Shown: positions 7,276 to 16,047 of the stretch, piece after piece
Position numbering within the stretch: position 1 is the stretch's first letter
How the letters are laid out: each line of letters begins with the position of its first letter
Assembly: GCF_900113685.1 (NCBI RefSeq)
Contig: NZ_FOQG01000023.1
Span: 1 to 52,423, forward strand
Direction of reading: 5' to 3'
DNA length: 52,423 bases
Origin: Nocardioides psychrotolerans
Lineage (GTDB): Bacteria; Actinomycetota; Actinomycetes; Propionibacteriales; Nocardioidaceae
Notes under the pieces: model-generated
Told to the model about the DNA's origin: nothing
What the model saw: only the letters and a program-made list of their open reading frames with translations
Databases searched by the model: none
Translations under genes and position numbers: made by a program

Positions 7276-8598
7276 ATGCCTTCCGTGATGTGGTTCCGCC
7301 GCGACCTCCGCCTCCGTGACAATCCCGCGCTCGTCGCGGCGGTCGCCGACGGTGACGTCCTCCCCCTCTTCGTGCTCGACCCCGCCCTGTGGGACCCCGC
7401 GGGTGCCGTGCGCCGCGCCTACCTGGGCGCCTCGCTGCGCTCCCTCGCCGAGGACCTGCCGCTGTGCGTGCTCCACGGCGACCCCGTGAGCCAGGTGGTG
7501 CGGGCCGCGCGCGAGGTCGGGGCCGCGCGGGTCCACGTCGCGGCCGACTTCGGTCCCTACGGCCATGATCGCGACCTACGGGTCGAGGCCGCCCTGGCCG
7601 ACGCCGGGATCGAGCTGGAGCGCACCGGGTCGCCGTACGCCGTGGCCCCCGGCCGCGTCACCAACGGCAGTGGGGCGCCCTACAAGGTCTACACGCCCTT
7701 CTCCAGGGCCTGGGCCGACCACGGTTGGCGCGGCGCGGTCGACGCCCCGAGCGACGTCACCTGGCTGCGCGTCGAGGACACCGTCGACCTCCCCGACGAC
7801 ACCGCGCCTGAGGGCGTAGAGCTGCCGGAGGCCGGCGAGGCCGCAGCGCACGCCCGCTGGAGCGACTTCCTCGACCGGGTCGCGGACTACGACGAGGATC
7901 GCGACAAGCCGGGCGTCGAGGGCACCTCGCGGATGTCGGTGCACCTCAAGTGGGGCGAGATCCACCCCCGCTCGATGCTCGCCGACCTCGCGCCGCTGCG
8001 CAGCGCCGGCGCCGCGACCTACCGCAAGGAGCTGGCGTGGCGGGAGTTCTACGCCGACGTGCTCGCGGCCCAGCCGCACACGGCGCGCGACTACCTGCGA
8101 CCCGACTATGCCCGGATGCGCTACGACGAGCCGGGCGCGCAGCTCGACGCGTGGCGCGAGGGTCGCACCGGCTTCCCGGTCGTCGACGCGGGGATGCGCC
8201 AGCTCCGCGCGACCGGCTGGATGCACAACCGGGTGCGGATGATCGTGGCCAGCTTCCTGGTCAAGGACCTGCACCTGGAGTGGCAGCACGGGGCGCGGCA
8301 CTTCATGGAGCGGCTCGTCGACGCAGACCTGGCCTCCAACCAGCACGGCTGGCAGTGGACCGCGGGCAGCGGCACCGACGCGTCGCCCTACTTCCGGGTC
8401 TTCAACCCGACCAGCCAGGGCAAGAAGTTCGACCCACGCGGCGACTACGTGCGTCGGTGGGTGCCCGAGCTCGCCGACGTCGCGGACCCGCACGACCCGA
8501 GCGCCGACGACCGCGACCGCGTCGACTACCCGTCGCCGCTCGTCGACCACGGCGCCGAACGCCAGGAGGCGCTCGCGCGCTGGGAGGAGATCCGATGA
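7276..8598 (+). CDS. phr: Deoxyribodipyrimidine photolyase (cryptochrome/photolyase family)
   Basis: Photolyase repairs UV-induced pyrimidine dimers with light energy, using FAD and an antenna cofactor. The N-terminal antenna domain starts MPSVMWFRRDLRLRDNPALV. The C-terminal FAD domain shows TYRKELAWREFYADVL, FPVVDAGMRQLRATGWMHNR, RMIVASFLVKDLHLEWQ and QWTAGSGTDASPYFRVFNP, the class I signatures. The 440-aa length is normal. The ATG at 7276 is preceded by TGGAGG. Its TGA overlaps the next ATG (ATGA), so it heads an operon with the hotdog protein and the glucosidase. Confidence 0.9.
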   Translation: MPSVMWFRRDLRLRDNPALVAAVADGDVLPLFVLDPALWDPAGAVRRAYLGASLRSLAEDLPLCVLHGDPVSQVVRAAREVGAARVHVAADFGPYGHDRDLRVEAALADAGIELERTGSPYAVAPGRVTNGSGAPYKVYTPFSRAWADHGWRGAVDAPSDVTWLRVEDTVDLPDDTAPEGVELPEAGEAAAHARWSDFLDRVADYDEDRDKPGVEGTSRMSVHLKWGEIHPRSMLADLAPLRSAGAATYRKELAWREFYADVLAAQPHTARDYLRPDYARMRYDEPGAQLDAWREGRTGFPVVDAGMRQLRATGWMHNRVRMIVASFLVKDLHLEWQHGARHFMERLVDADLASNQHGWQWTAGSGTDASPYFRVFNPTSQGKKFDPRGDYVRRWVPELADVADPHDPSADDRDRVDYPSPLVDHGAERQEALARWEEIR

Positions 8599-9341
8599 CC
8601 GACCTCGTCGTGCCGAGCCGCTTCTGTGGACCCCCCTCGTCAGGCAACGGCGGCTGGACCGCGGGCGCCCTGGCCATGCTCGTCAACGGGCAGACCGAGG
8701 GCGCCACGGTGACCGTCTCGTTGCGCCAGCCCCCGCCCCTCGACACCCCGATGCCGGTGAGCCAGGACGACGGCTGGACCGTGGCGTCGTACGACGGCCG
8801 GCCGGCCGTGCGGGCCCGCCTCGACCAGCGCCCGCTCACCCCGGTGGAGCCGGTCGGGCTCGAGGAGGCGCGCGCCGCGGAGACCCGCTATCCCGGCCTG
8901 GTCCACCACCCCTTCGCCACCTGCTTCGCGTGCGGCACCGCACGCGCTGAAGGAGACGGCCTGCGGATCTTCCCGGGCCGTGTCGACGACGTCGACGGCT
9001 TCACCCGTGCGGCAGCCACCTGGAGGCCGCACGCCAGCACCGCCGACCCGCTCATGATCGAAGGCGAGGACGTCGCTTCCCTGCCCGCGACCTGGGCCGC
9101 CCTCGACTGCGTCGGCGCCTGGGGTGCCGACTTCGGCGAGCGGCTGATGGTGCTGGGCTCCATGACCGCCAGGATCGACGCACGACCGAGGATCGGAGAA
9201 CCCCACGTGGTGATCGGCAGCTCGCGCGGCCAGGACGGCCGCAAGACCTTCACGGCCGCGACCCTCTACGACAGGGACGGCCGGGTGGTCGGCACCGCCG
9301 AGCACCTCTGGATCGCTGTCGACGCGGCGGCCTTCGCATGA
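8595..9341 (+). CDS. Hotdog-fold (thioesterase-like) protein
   Basis: The 248-aa product contains PSRFCGPPSSGNGGWTAGAL near the start and HHPFATCFACGTARAEGDGL in the middle, then FTAATLYDRDGRVVGTAEHL near the end. The GGxxxG opening and the repeat of a beta-rich half suggest a double hotdog fold, as in acyl-CoA thioesterase-like proteins. The paired cysteines in FATCFACG are unusual and may bind metal. The substrate is unknown. It overlaps photolyase upstream and the GH13 gene downstream by 4 nt each (ATGA), so translation is coupled on both sides. Confidence 0.65.
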   Translation: MTDLVVPSRFCGPPSSGNGGWTAGALAMLVNGQTEGATVTVSLRQPPPLDTPMPVSQDDGWTVASYDGRPAVRARLDQRPLTPVEPVGLEEARAAETRYPGLVHHPFATCFACGTARAEGDGLRIFPGRVDDVDGFTRAAATWRPHASTADPLMIEGEDVASLPATWAALDCVGAWGADFGERLMVLGSMTARIDARPRIGEPHVVIGSSRGQDGRKTFTAATLYDRDGRVVGTAEHLWIAVDAAAFA

Positions 9342-10927
9342 GCGGCGCCTCAGGCATCGGCACGGTGGGGACGGAGTGGTGGCGCCACGCGGTCGTCTAC
9401 CAGGTCTACGTCCGCAGCTTCGCCGACGGCGACGGCGACGGGGTCGGCGACCTGCCCGGGATCACCTCCCGGCTGCCCTACCTCCGCGACCTCGGTGTCG
9501 ACGCGGTGTGGCTGACGCCGTTCTACCGCTCGCCCCAGCACGACCACGGCTACGACGTCGCCGACTACACCGACGTCGACCCGCTCTTCGGCTCGCTCTC
9601 CGACGCCGACGACCTGATCGCGACGGCCCACGACCTCGGGCTCAGGGTGATCGTCGACCTGGTCCCCAACCACACCTCCGGCGACCACGTGTGGTTCCAG
9701 GCGGCGCTGGCGGCCGAGCCCGGCAGCCCCGAGCGTGCGCGCTACCTCTTCCGCACCGGCCGCGGCACCGACGCGAGCGAGCCACCCAACAACTGGCGCT
9801 CGGTGTTCGGTGGACCGGCCTGGACCCGCGTGGGCCATACCGACCAGTGGTACCTCCACCTCTTCGACACCAGCCAGCCCGACCTCGACTGGCGCAACCC
9901 CGAGGTCGCTCAGATGTTCCTCGACGTGCTGCGCTTCTGGCTCGACCGCTCCGTCGACGGGTTCCGCGTCGACGTCGCGCACGGACTGCTCAAGGAGGCG
10001 AGCCTGCGCGACCAGCGCCTGGTCGGCGAGGCGAGCGACATCTTCGAGGTCGGCGGGCACGAGGACGACGAGCCCATGTGGGACCAGCCCGAGGTTCACG
10101 ACGTCTACCGGCAGTGGCACGCGGTGCTCGCGGACTACGACGGCGACCGGATGGCCGTGGCCGAGGCATGGACCACGACCGTCGAGGCCAATGCCCGCTA
10201 CGTCCGCTCCGACGAGCTGCACCAGGCCTTCAACTTCGACTGGGTGATGGCGTCGTGGTCGGCCGCCGCGTTCGCCGCGGTCGTCACGACGACCCTGCCC
10301 GCGATGACGGCGGTCGGCGGGGCGCCCACGTGGGTGCTCAGCAACCACGACGTCCACCGCCACGCCACGCGCTACGGCGGCGGCGAGACCGGCCGTGCGC
10401 GGGCCCGCGCCGCGACGCTGGTCTCGCTCGGGCTGCCCGGCTCGGCCTACCTCTACCAGGGCGAGGAGCTCGGGCTCGAGGAGGTCGACGTCGCCCCCGA
10501 CGACCGGCAGGACCCGTCGTGGTTCCGCACCGGCCAGCCCGGTCGGGACGGCTGCCGCGTGCCGATGCCCTGGTCGGGCGACCACCCGCCGTACGGCTTC
10601 GGACCCGGGACGGGACAGCCCTGGCTGCCGCAGCCGGACGCCTGGGCGTCGCTCACCGTCGCGGCACAGCAGGGTGTCGAGGGTTCGACGCTGGAGTTCT
10701 ACCGTGGGGCGCTGGCAGCGCGGCGGAGCCTGACCGACGCACCCAGCGAGGTGAGCGTCGAGGTCTCAGGCGACGTGCTGACCGTGGTGCGCGGCGACCT
10801 GACGATCGTCCTCAACTGCGGTGCGTCACCGGCGCCCCTGCCGGCAGGCACCCTGGTGGCGGCCAGCGGCCCGGTCGGCGAGGACCTGCCCGCCGACACC
10901 GCGGTCTGGCTCACTCCGACTGGCTGA
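9338..10927 (+). CDS. GH13 alpha-glucosidase / oligo-1,6-glucosidase
   Basis: The 529-aa protein hydrolyses alpha-glucosidic bonds in oligosaccharides. It shows the full GH13 set: VIVDLVPNHTS (region I), DGFRVDVAHGL (region II, nucleophile Asp), MAVAEAWTT (region III, acid/base Glu) and LSNHDVHRHATRYGG (region IV, Asp). WWRHAVVYQVYVRSFADGDG at the N-terminus is typical of alpha-glucosidases and trehalose-handling members. There is no signal peptide, so it is cytoplasmic. It is last in the photolyase operon, and its end overlaps the convergent MarR gene by 17 nt. Confidence 0.9.
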   Translation: MSGASGIGTVGTEWWRHAVVYQVYVRSFADGDGDGVGDLPGITSRLPYLRDLGVDAVWLTPFYRSPQHDHGYDVADYTDVDPLFGSLSDADDLIATAHDLGLRVIVDLVPNHTSGDHVWFQAALAAEPGSPERARYLFRTGRGTDASEPPNNWRSVFGGPAWTRVGHTDQWYLHLFDTSQPDLDWRNPEVAQMFLDVLRFWLDRSVDGFRVDVAHGLLKEASLRDQRLVGEASDIFEVGGHEDDEPMWDQPEVHDVYRQWHAVLADYDGDRMAVAEAWTTTVEANARYVRSDELHQAFNFDWVMASWSAAAFAAVVTTTLPAMTAVGGAPTWVLSNHDVHRHATRYGGGETGRARARAATLVSLGLPGSAYLYQGEELGLEEVDVAPDDRQDPSWFRTGQPGRDGCRVPMPWSGDHPPYGFGPGTGQPWLPQPDAWASLTVAAQQGVEGSTLEFYRGALAARRSLTDAPSEVSVEVSGDVLTVVRGDLTIVLNCGASPAPLPAGTLVAASGPVGEDLPADTAVWLTPTG

Positions 10928-11354
10928 GTGCCTGGTTGTAGCGGCCGAGCTCCTCGACGAAGTCGGCGAGCTCGGCCGCCGACCAGTCGCCCAGCTGCTC
11001 GTCGAGCCACTTGCGACGATGCTCCGCGACGTCGGCCAGCCGACGCCGGGCGTCGTCGCTGGCGGAGAGCAACGAGGCGCGGCCGTCCTCCGGGTCCTGG
11101 GACCGGTCGACGAGACCGAGGTCCACGAGGTGCTGGACCTGGCGGCTGATCGCGCCCTTGTCGATCGCGAAGATCTCGGCCATCGCCGAGGAACGGGTCG
11201 GGCCGTGCTCCGCGAGGTAGGCCAGCATCAGGTACGACGACGGCTGCATCTCCTCGTGCACCAACCGGGCCCGCACCCCGATCACCCGCTTGACGCGGCG
11301 CACCAGGACGCCGACCTCCTGCTCGAGCTGACGCAGTGAGTCGGCGCGGTTCAT
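10911..11354 (-). CDS. MarR-family transcriptional regulator
   Basis: The 147-aa product has the winged-HTH pattern of MarR: LIGARLVHEE-like dimer helices, YLMLAYLAEHGPTRSSAMAE, then IFAIDKGAISRQVQHLVDLG (recognition helix) and LVDRSQDPEDGRASLLSASD (wing). MarR proteins usually repress a linked transporter and release it on ligand binding. Its ATG overlaps the TGA of the upstream MFS gene (ATGA), so both are one transcript. A candidate operator precedes the MFS gene at 12988-13004. Confidence 0.85.
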   Translation of the reverse strand: MNRADSLRQLEQEVGVLVRRVKRVIGVRARLVHEEMQPSSYLMLAYLAEHGPTRSSAMAEIFAIDKGAISRQVQHLVDLGLVDRSQDPEDGRASLLSASDDARRRLADVAEHRRKWLDEQLGDWSAAELADFVEELGRYNQALSQSE

Positions 11355-12976
11355 GCCTGAACCGTAGCGGTGTCGGCGCCCTCGCGGTCCTCGTCGGGGA
11401 CGTAGTTGGTGGTGCGCAACGGCACCTCCTTGATGAACAGCACGCAGACCAGCGCGACGACCGCGAACGGGGCGGAGACCAGGAACAGGTGGCCGACCGC
11501 GTCACCGAAGGACGACTCGTAGAGCGCGCGGACCGGCGCCGGGAGGGTGCTCAGGTCCGGGATCGTGTGGCTGCGGTGCGAGGTGGAGGGGACGCCCATC
11601 GAGTCGAGACCGTCGCGGACGCTGGTGGCGACCTGCGAAGCGAGCAGCGCACCCAGGGCAGAGACCCCGATCGAGCCACCCATCGAGCGGAAGAAGGCGA
11701 CGACGGAGCTGGCGGCGCCCATGTCCTCGATGCGGGTGTTGTTCTGCACGGCGAGCACGAGGTTCTGCATGGTGGCGCCGAGGCCCAGGCCGACCAGCGC
11801 CATGGAGGCGCCGACCAGGACCAGGTCGGTCTTCTCGTCGATCTGGCCCAGCAGCGCGAGGCCGACGATGACCAGGACCATCCCGCCGACCAGCCAGCGC
11901 TTCCACAGACCGGTGCGAGTGATGATGCGACCCGAGAGGATCGAGGAGACCAGCAGGCCGCCGACCATCGCGATCGACATCAGTCCGGCGTCGGTGGGGC
12001 TCATCCCACGGGCCAGCTGGAAGTACTGGGAGAGGTAGACCGTCGCCCCGAACATCGCGATGCCGACCATGACGGAGGCACCCGTGGCGAGTGCCGTCGT
12101 ACGGTCCTTGAAGAGGCGCAGCGGGATGATCGGGTCCTGGGCGACGCGCCCCTCGACCCAGAGGGCCGCGGCGATCACGGCGGCGCCGCCGATGAGCATC
12201 ACCGCGGTGGTGGCGGAGGCCCAGGCGAACTGCTGGCCCGCGAGGGAGACCCAGATCAGCAGGATGGAGACGCCGGCGACGATCAGGGTCGCGCCGAGGT
12301 AGTCGATGCTGACGTCGCGCCGGGTGACGGGCAGATGCAGCGTGCGCTGCAGGACCACGAAGGCCAGCGCCGCGACCGGCAGACCGACGAAGAAGCAGCC
12401 GCGCCAGCCCAGCGGGCTGTCCACGATCAGGCCGCCGATGAGCGGGCCGCTGACCGTGGCGAGCGCGAAGACGGCGCCGATGTAGCCGGAGTAGCGGCCG
12501 CGCTCCCGGGGGCTGACCATCGTCGCGATGACGACCTGGACCAACGCGGTGAGACCACCGACGCCGATCCCCTGGACGACGCGGGCGCCGATGAGCACCC
12601 CCATGTTGGGCGCGAAGGCCGCGACCAGCGAGCCGACGGAGTAGATCACCAGCGCCGACTGGACGAGCAGCTTCTTGCTGAACAGGTCGGCGAGCTTGCC
12701 CCACAGCGGGGTCGTGGCGGTCATGGCGAGCAGCGTCGACACCACGACCCACGTGTAGCCGGTCTGGCTGCCCTCGAGGTCGGTGATGATCCGTGGCAGG
12801 GCGTTGGTGACGACGGTGCTGGAGAGCATCGCGACGAACATCGCCAGCAGGAGACCACTGAGGGCCTCGAGGATCTCGCGGTGCGTCATCTGCCCCGCCT
12901 GCTCGGCGCTGGGCCCTGATGCGGACGGCCCTGATGCGGACGGGGTGACGACCTGCGACACGGAAGCTCGATTCAT
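11351..12976 (-). CDS. MFS drug:proton antiporter, DHA2 (14-TM) type
   Basis: The product exports hydrophobic compounds with proton exchange. It shows about 14 membrane spans, the motif A-like segment GKLADLFSKKLLVQSALVIY, and motif C-like GPLIGGLIVD. I start at ATG 12976 (541 aa), because the palindrome at 12988-13004 would otherwise be coding; a longer start at 13006 exists. The cytoplasmic N-terminus carries a tandem PSASGPSASG encoded by a 15-bp direct repeat. No Shine-Dalgarno is visible before 12976, so a leaderless start is possible. Confidence 0.8.
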   Translation of the reverse strand: MNRASVSQVVTPSASGPSASGPSAEQAGQMTHREILEALSGLLLAMFVAMLSSTVVTNALPRIITDLEGSQTGYTWVVVSTLLAMTATTPLWGKLADLFSKKLLVQSALVIYSVGSLVAAFAPNMGVLIGARVVQGIGVGGLTALVQVVIATMVSPRERGRYSGYIGAVFALATVSGPLIGGLIVDSPLGWRGCFFVGLPVAALAFVVLQRTLHLPVTRRDVSIDYLGATLIVAGVSILLIWVSLAGQQFAWASATTAVMLIGGAAVIAAALWVEGRVAQDPIIPLRLFKDRTTALATGASVMVGIAMFGATVYLSQYFQLARGMSPTDAGLMSIAMVGGLLVSSILSGRIITRTGLWKRWLVGGMVLVIVGLALLGQIDEKTDLVLVGASMALVGLGLGATMQNLVLAVQNNTRIEDMGAASSVVAFFRSMGGSIGVSALGALLASQVATSVRDGLDSMGVPSTSHRSHTIPDLSTLPAPVRALYESSFGDAVGHLFLVSAPFAVVALVCVLFIKEVPLRTTNYVPDEDREGADTATVQA

Positions 12977-12987
12977 GATCACTAGAA

Positions 12988-13004
12988 GGTTGACTTCCGC
13001 AACC
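12988..13004. promoter_or_regulatory. Candidate MarR operator
   Basis: GGTTGACTTCCGCAACC is an inverted repeat (GGTTG-N7-CAACC), the size and half-site style of MarR-family operators. It lies 11 bp before the MFS start, where bound repressor would block transcription of the MFS-MarR operon. Confidence 0.55.
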
Positions 13005-13062
13005 ATATTCCCAGTTCGTTGCTCCCGGCAACCAGATGTGTCCCACCCCACCCGCGCCCCCC

Positions 13063-13135
13063 ATGCCGAGTCGGCGCGATGTCGCATGCCGAGTCGGCGC
13101 GATGTCGCAGATCTCTGCGATGTCGCGCCGACTCG
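13063..13135. repeat. 23-nt repeat (two direct, one inverted) forming a long hairpin
   Basis: Two perfect tandem 23-nt copies (13063-13085, 13086-13108) begin ATGCCGAGTCGGCGCG. An inverted copy follows. The second and third copies form a hairpin: arms 13090-13111 and 13114-13135 with a 2-nt loop, 22 bp fully paired in RNA if two G-U wobbles are allowed. It sits 5 bp after the mcp stop and could end or stabilise the cheA-cheW-mcp transcript; no U-tract follows. Variants of the same sequence occur inside fliK (37880-38232). Confidence 0.75.
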
Positions 13136-13140
13136 ACCTG

Positions 13141-14721
13141 CTAGACGGTGAAGCGGCTGACCAGCTCCTTGAGCTCCGTGGCCATCGTGGCCAGGTCGGT
13201 GGCCGACTGGAGCGTGTTCTGCGCACCCTGGCGGGTGTCGTCGGCGGCGCTCGCGACCTGGGTGACGTCCGCGGCGATCTCGTTGGCGCCGGCAGCCGCC
13301 TCCGTGACGCTACGGGCGATCTCGTTGGTCGTGGCCGTCTGCTCCTCGACCGCCGAGGCGATGGTCGTCTGGATGTCGTTGATCCGGCCGATCACCTCGG
13401 CGATCTCGCTGATCGCCGAGACGGCACCCTGGGTGTCACCCTGGATGGCGACGATCTTCTGACCGATGTCCTCCGTGGCCCGCGCGGTCTCCTTGGCCAG
13501 CTCCTTGACCTCGCTGGCGACCACCGCGAAGCCCTTGCCGGCGTCACCGGCCCGGGCCGCCTCGATGGTGGCGTTGAGCGCGAGCAGGTTGGTCTGCTGG
13601 GCGATCGAGGTGATCACCTTGATGACCTGACCGATCTCGGCGCTGGACTCACCGAGATTGGCCACGGTGCCCTGGGCCGAGCTGGCCACGCCGACCGCTC
13701 CGGTGGCGACCGAGGCTGCCTCGGTGGCATTCTGGGCGATCTCGCGGATGCTGGCCGTCATCTGCTCCGCGGCACTGGCCACGGTCTGGATGCTGGCCGA
13801 CACCTCGACCGAGGCGCCCGAGGCGCTCGCGGCACGGTCGGAGGTAAGCGTCGCGCCCTCCCCCATGCCCTGCGAGAGGATCGTCAGCTGCTCGGAGGCG
13901 ACCGCGAGCGAGTCGGCGGTCTGACCGATGTTGATCATGCTCTCCCGCAGCGTCCTGATGAGCGAGCTGAGGCCGCCAGCAAGCTGGCCCACCGCGTCGT
14001 CGCCGGTCACGTCGAGCTCCTGCGTGAGGTCACCCGCACTGGCGGCGCGCACGACGGCCAGCACGATGTCGACCTTCGCAGCCATCTCGGCCGCCGAGGC
14101 CCGCTCCAGGCTCTCCTTCTCGATGCGCTCGAGAGCAGACGACACCAGGCGACCCACGTTGCGCAGCGCGTCGAGACGCTCGACGCTCGGGCTCAGGGTC
14201 TCGGTGGCGAAGAAGTCCATCGTCGCCACGACCTTGCCCCCGATCATCACCGGGAAGCACACGCCGGACTTGACCCCGACCCGCTGGGCGACCGGAGCCC
14301 GCACGCAGTCGGTCATCTCCCCGATGTCCTGGATGAAGAACAGGTCCTCGTTGGCCCAGGTGCGACCCGACAGGCCGACCCCCCGGGCGAACGACGCCTC
14401 GAGGGTCACCCGACGGAACTCGGCGCCGGCATCACCCGACTCGACGCGGAACTTCAACACGTTGTCCGAGGAGTCGATCGCCCAGTAGGACCCGTAGGCC
14501 CACCCGAACTCCGCACGCACCGTGTCCAGGGCGATCTGCACCGCCTGGTCCACCGAGCTGGCAGCGCTGAGGCTGGCCAGCACCTTGTTGACCGCGGCGT
14601 TGTCCGCCACGGACTCACGTGCCTCGTTCTCCTGGGCGAGCCGCTCCAGCGCACCGGAGACGAGACGACCCACGTTGCGGAGCGCGTCGAGACGCTCGAC
14701 GCTCGGGCTCAAGGTCAACAC
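13141..14721 (-). CDS. Methyl-accepting chemotaxis protein, C-terminal part (GAF-signalling domain) of a split gene
   Basis: The frame starts at a weak GTG (14721) and encodes a GAF domain (residues about 35-170), a HAMP-like linker (KVDIVLAVVRAASAGDLTQE), and a complete MCP signalling domain. The tip is IGQVIKVITSIAQQTNLLAL then NATIEAARAGDAGKGFAVVA, where CheA and CheW bind. There is no membrane span, so this is a cytoplasmic receptor. The first residues (TLSPSVERLDALRNVGRL) are the tail of a preceding GAF domain encoded in another frame by the upstream gene. It is most likely the second half of one PAS-GAF-GAF-MCP gene. Confidence 0.8.
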   Translation of the reverse strand: MLTLSPSVERLDALRNVGRLVSGALERLAQENEARESVADNAAVNKVLASLSAASSVDQAVQIALDTVRAEFGWAYGSYWAIDSSDNVLKFRVESGDAGAEFRRVTLEASFARGVGLSGRTWANEDLFFIQDIGEMTDCVRAPVAQRVGVKSGVCFPVMIGGKVVATMDFFATETLSPSVERLDALRNVGRLVSSALERIEKESLERASAAEMAAKVDIVLAVVRAASAGDLTQELDVTGDDAVGQLAGGLSSLIRTLRESMINIGQTADSLAVASEQLTILSQGMGEGATLTSDRAASASGASVEVSASIQTVASAAEQMTASIREIAQNATEAASVATGAVGVASSAQGTVANLGESSAEIGQVIKVITSIAQQTNLLALNATIEAARAGDAGKGFAVVASEVKELAKETARATEDIGQKIVAIQGDTQGAVSAISEIAEVIGRINDIQTTIASAVEEQTATTNEIARSVTEAAAGANEIAADVTQVASAADDTRQGAQNTLQSATDLATMATELKELVSRFTV

Positions 14722-15055
14722 AGCCGGACTTGACCCCGACCCGCTGGGCGACCGGAGCCCGCACGCAGTCGGTCATCTCCCCGATGTCCTGGGTGAAGAA
14801 CAGGTCCTCGTTGGCCCAGGCGCGACCCGACAGGCCGACCCCGCGGGCGAACGACGCCTCGAGGGTCACCCTGCGGAACTCGGCGCCGGCATCACCCGAT
14901 TCGACGCGGAACTTCAACGTGTTGTCCGAGGAGTCGATCGCCCAGTAGGACCCGTAGGCCCACCCGAACTCCGCACGCACCGTGTCCAGGGCGATCTGCA
15001 CCGCCTGGTCCACCGAGCTGGCGGCGCTGAGCCCCGCCAGCACCTTGTTGACCGC
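14264..15055 (-). repeat. Tandem GAF duplication, two 332-nt near-identical copies
   Basis: 14264-14595 and 14724-15055 align without gaps at a 460-nt offset, with about a dozen differences by eye. They encode the two GAF cores (DQAVQIALDTVRAEFGWAYG ... RVGVKSG). Just past the conserved RVGVKSG, the upstream copy lacks about 56 nt that encode the last GAF strands, which shifts the frame. Confidence 0.85.
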
Positions 15056-15520
15056 TCCGGAGTCGCTGACGGACTCGGCGAGCCGTTGCTCGGCAGCGAG
15101 CTTGTCGGTGATGTTGTCCCACGTGGCCATCGCGCCGACGTACTGGCCGTTCTCGTCGCGGATCGCGTGCACCGTCAGGTCGAGGGTCTCGGGACCCACC
15201 TGGATGTTGGCGCGCCGTGGGAGGTCGCTGCCGTCGCGCAGGAGCTGGCGCTGGTGCTGCGGGCGCTGGTGGAAGATGTCGATGTTGGCGCCGACGATCT
15301 CGTCGATCGAGATCGGGATCCAGTCGGCGAGGCGCAGCAGACCCTCGCGGGTGGCGTCGTTGGCGTAGGTGATGTTGAGGTCGAGGTCGCAGAGCATGAC
15401 GCGGGTCGGGATCGCGTCGAGCACGCCGGGCAGCGACCTGAGGTCCACCCCCTGGGGGGCCGCCGCGGCCCTGGGCTTGCTGCGGCCGTTGACGCTGGGC
15501 CTGGTGTCCATCTCGGTCAC
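14615..15520 (-). pseudogene. PAS-GAF N-terminal part of a split methyl-accepting chemotaxis protein
   Basis: The frame overlaps the cheW stop (ATGA) and reads LPGVLDAIPTRVMLCDLDLN then ITYANDATREGLLRL, a PAS domain of about 130 residues, followed by ITDKLAAEQRLAESVSDSGA and a GAF domain. After RVGVKSG the frame turns to Arg-rich nonsense (CVDLEPERRASRRAPQRG) and stops at 14615. The other frame carries the normal GAF tail and continues as the downstream MCP gene. Net loss of about 56 nt relative to the second GAF copy explains the frameshift. If an assembly error is to blame, the true gene runs 13141-15520. Confidence 0.7.
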
Positions 15521-16047
15521 GGTGTTCCTCCGGGTGTGGTGTTGGTAGCGATAGCTGGGGAGAGGGCAGGAGCGGGAGTCTCGGGGGCGGTGCTCACGTC
15601 GACCGCGCGGTCGGCATCGACGACGAGGAGGATCGATCCGTCGAGCGGCATCACGCCGCGCACGACGTCCTGGATGCTGCCCGGCAAGTTGGCCGGGGTG
15701 GGCTGGAGCTCGGCCCCTGCGATGTCGATCACGTCGCCGATGTCGTCGACGAGGAGGGAAACCACCTCGCCACGGCTGCGCACGATGACGTTGGCGGGCA
15801 GCTCGCCCTCAGGACGGGGCGGCAGCCCGAGACGGCAGCGCAGGTCCAGGGCGGTGACGATCTGTCCTCGCAGGTTGATGAGGCCGTGCACGGCCTGCGG
15901 CGCGCGTGGCACGGCGGTCATCCGCTGGTAGCGCAGCACCTCCTGCACCTGCTCGACCGGCACGCCCAGGAACAGTCCGTCGACCCAGAACGTGCAGCAC
16001 TGCTGGCCGGGCGCCATGACCGCGCGGGTCGTGCTCGTGGCAGTCAT
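15517..16047 (-). CDS. cheW: Chemotaxis adaptor CheW
   Basis: CheW couples receptors to CheA in the signalling array. The 176-aa product has the fold signature: QCCTFWVDGLFLGVPVEQVQ, EVLRYQRMTAVPRAPQAVHG, LINLRGQIVTALDLRCRLGL and VVSLLVDDIGDVIDI. The C-terminus has an extra Pro/Ala/Thr-rich tail of about 25 residues. It overlaps cheA upstream and the PAS-GAF frame downstream by 4 nt each (ATGA), so cheA-cheW-mcp is one tightly coupled operon. Confidence 0.92.
   Translation of the reverse strand: MTATSTTRAVMAPGQQCCTFWVDGLFLGVPVEQVQEVLRYQRMTAVPRAPQAVHGLINLRGQIVTALDLRCRLGLPPRPEGELPANVIVRSRGEVVSLLVDDIGDVIDIAGAELQPTPANLPGSIQDVVRGVMPLDGSILLVVDADRAVDVSTAPETPAPALSPAIATNTTPGGTP

Noticed and set aside
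11336..11354. Start of the MarR gene (AACCGCGCCGACTC) as another copy of the 23-nt repeat
   Set aside because: Only about 11 bases match, and they code a normal MarR N-terminus. Similarity is probably chance.
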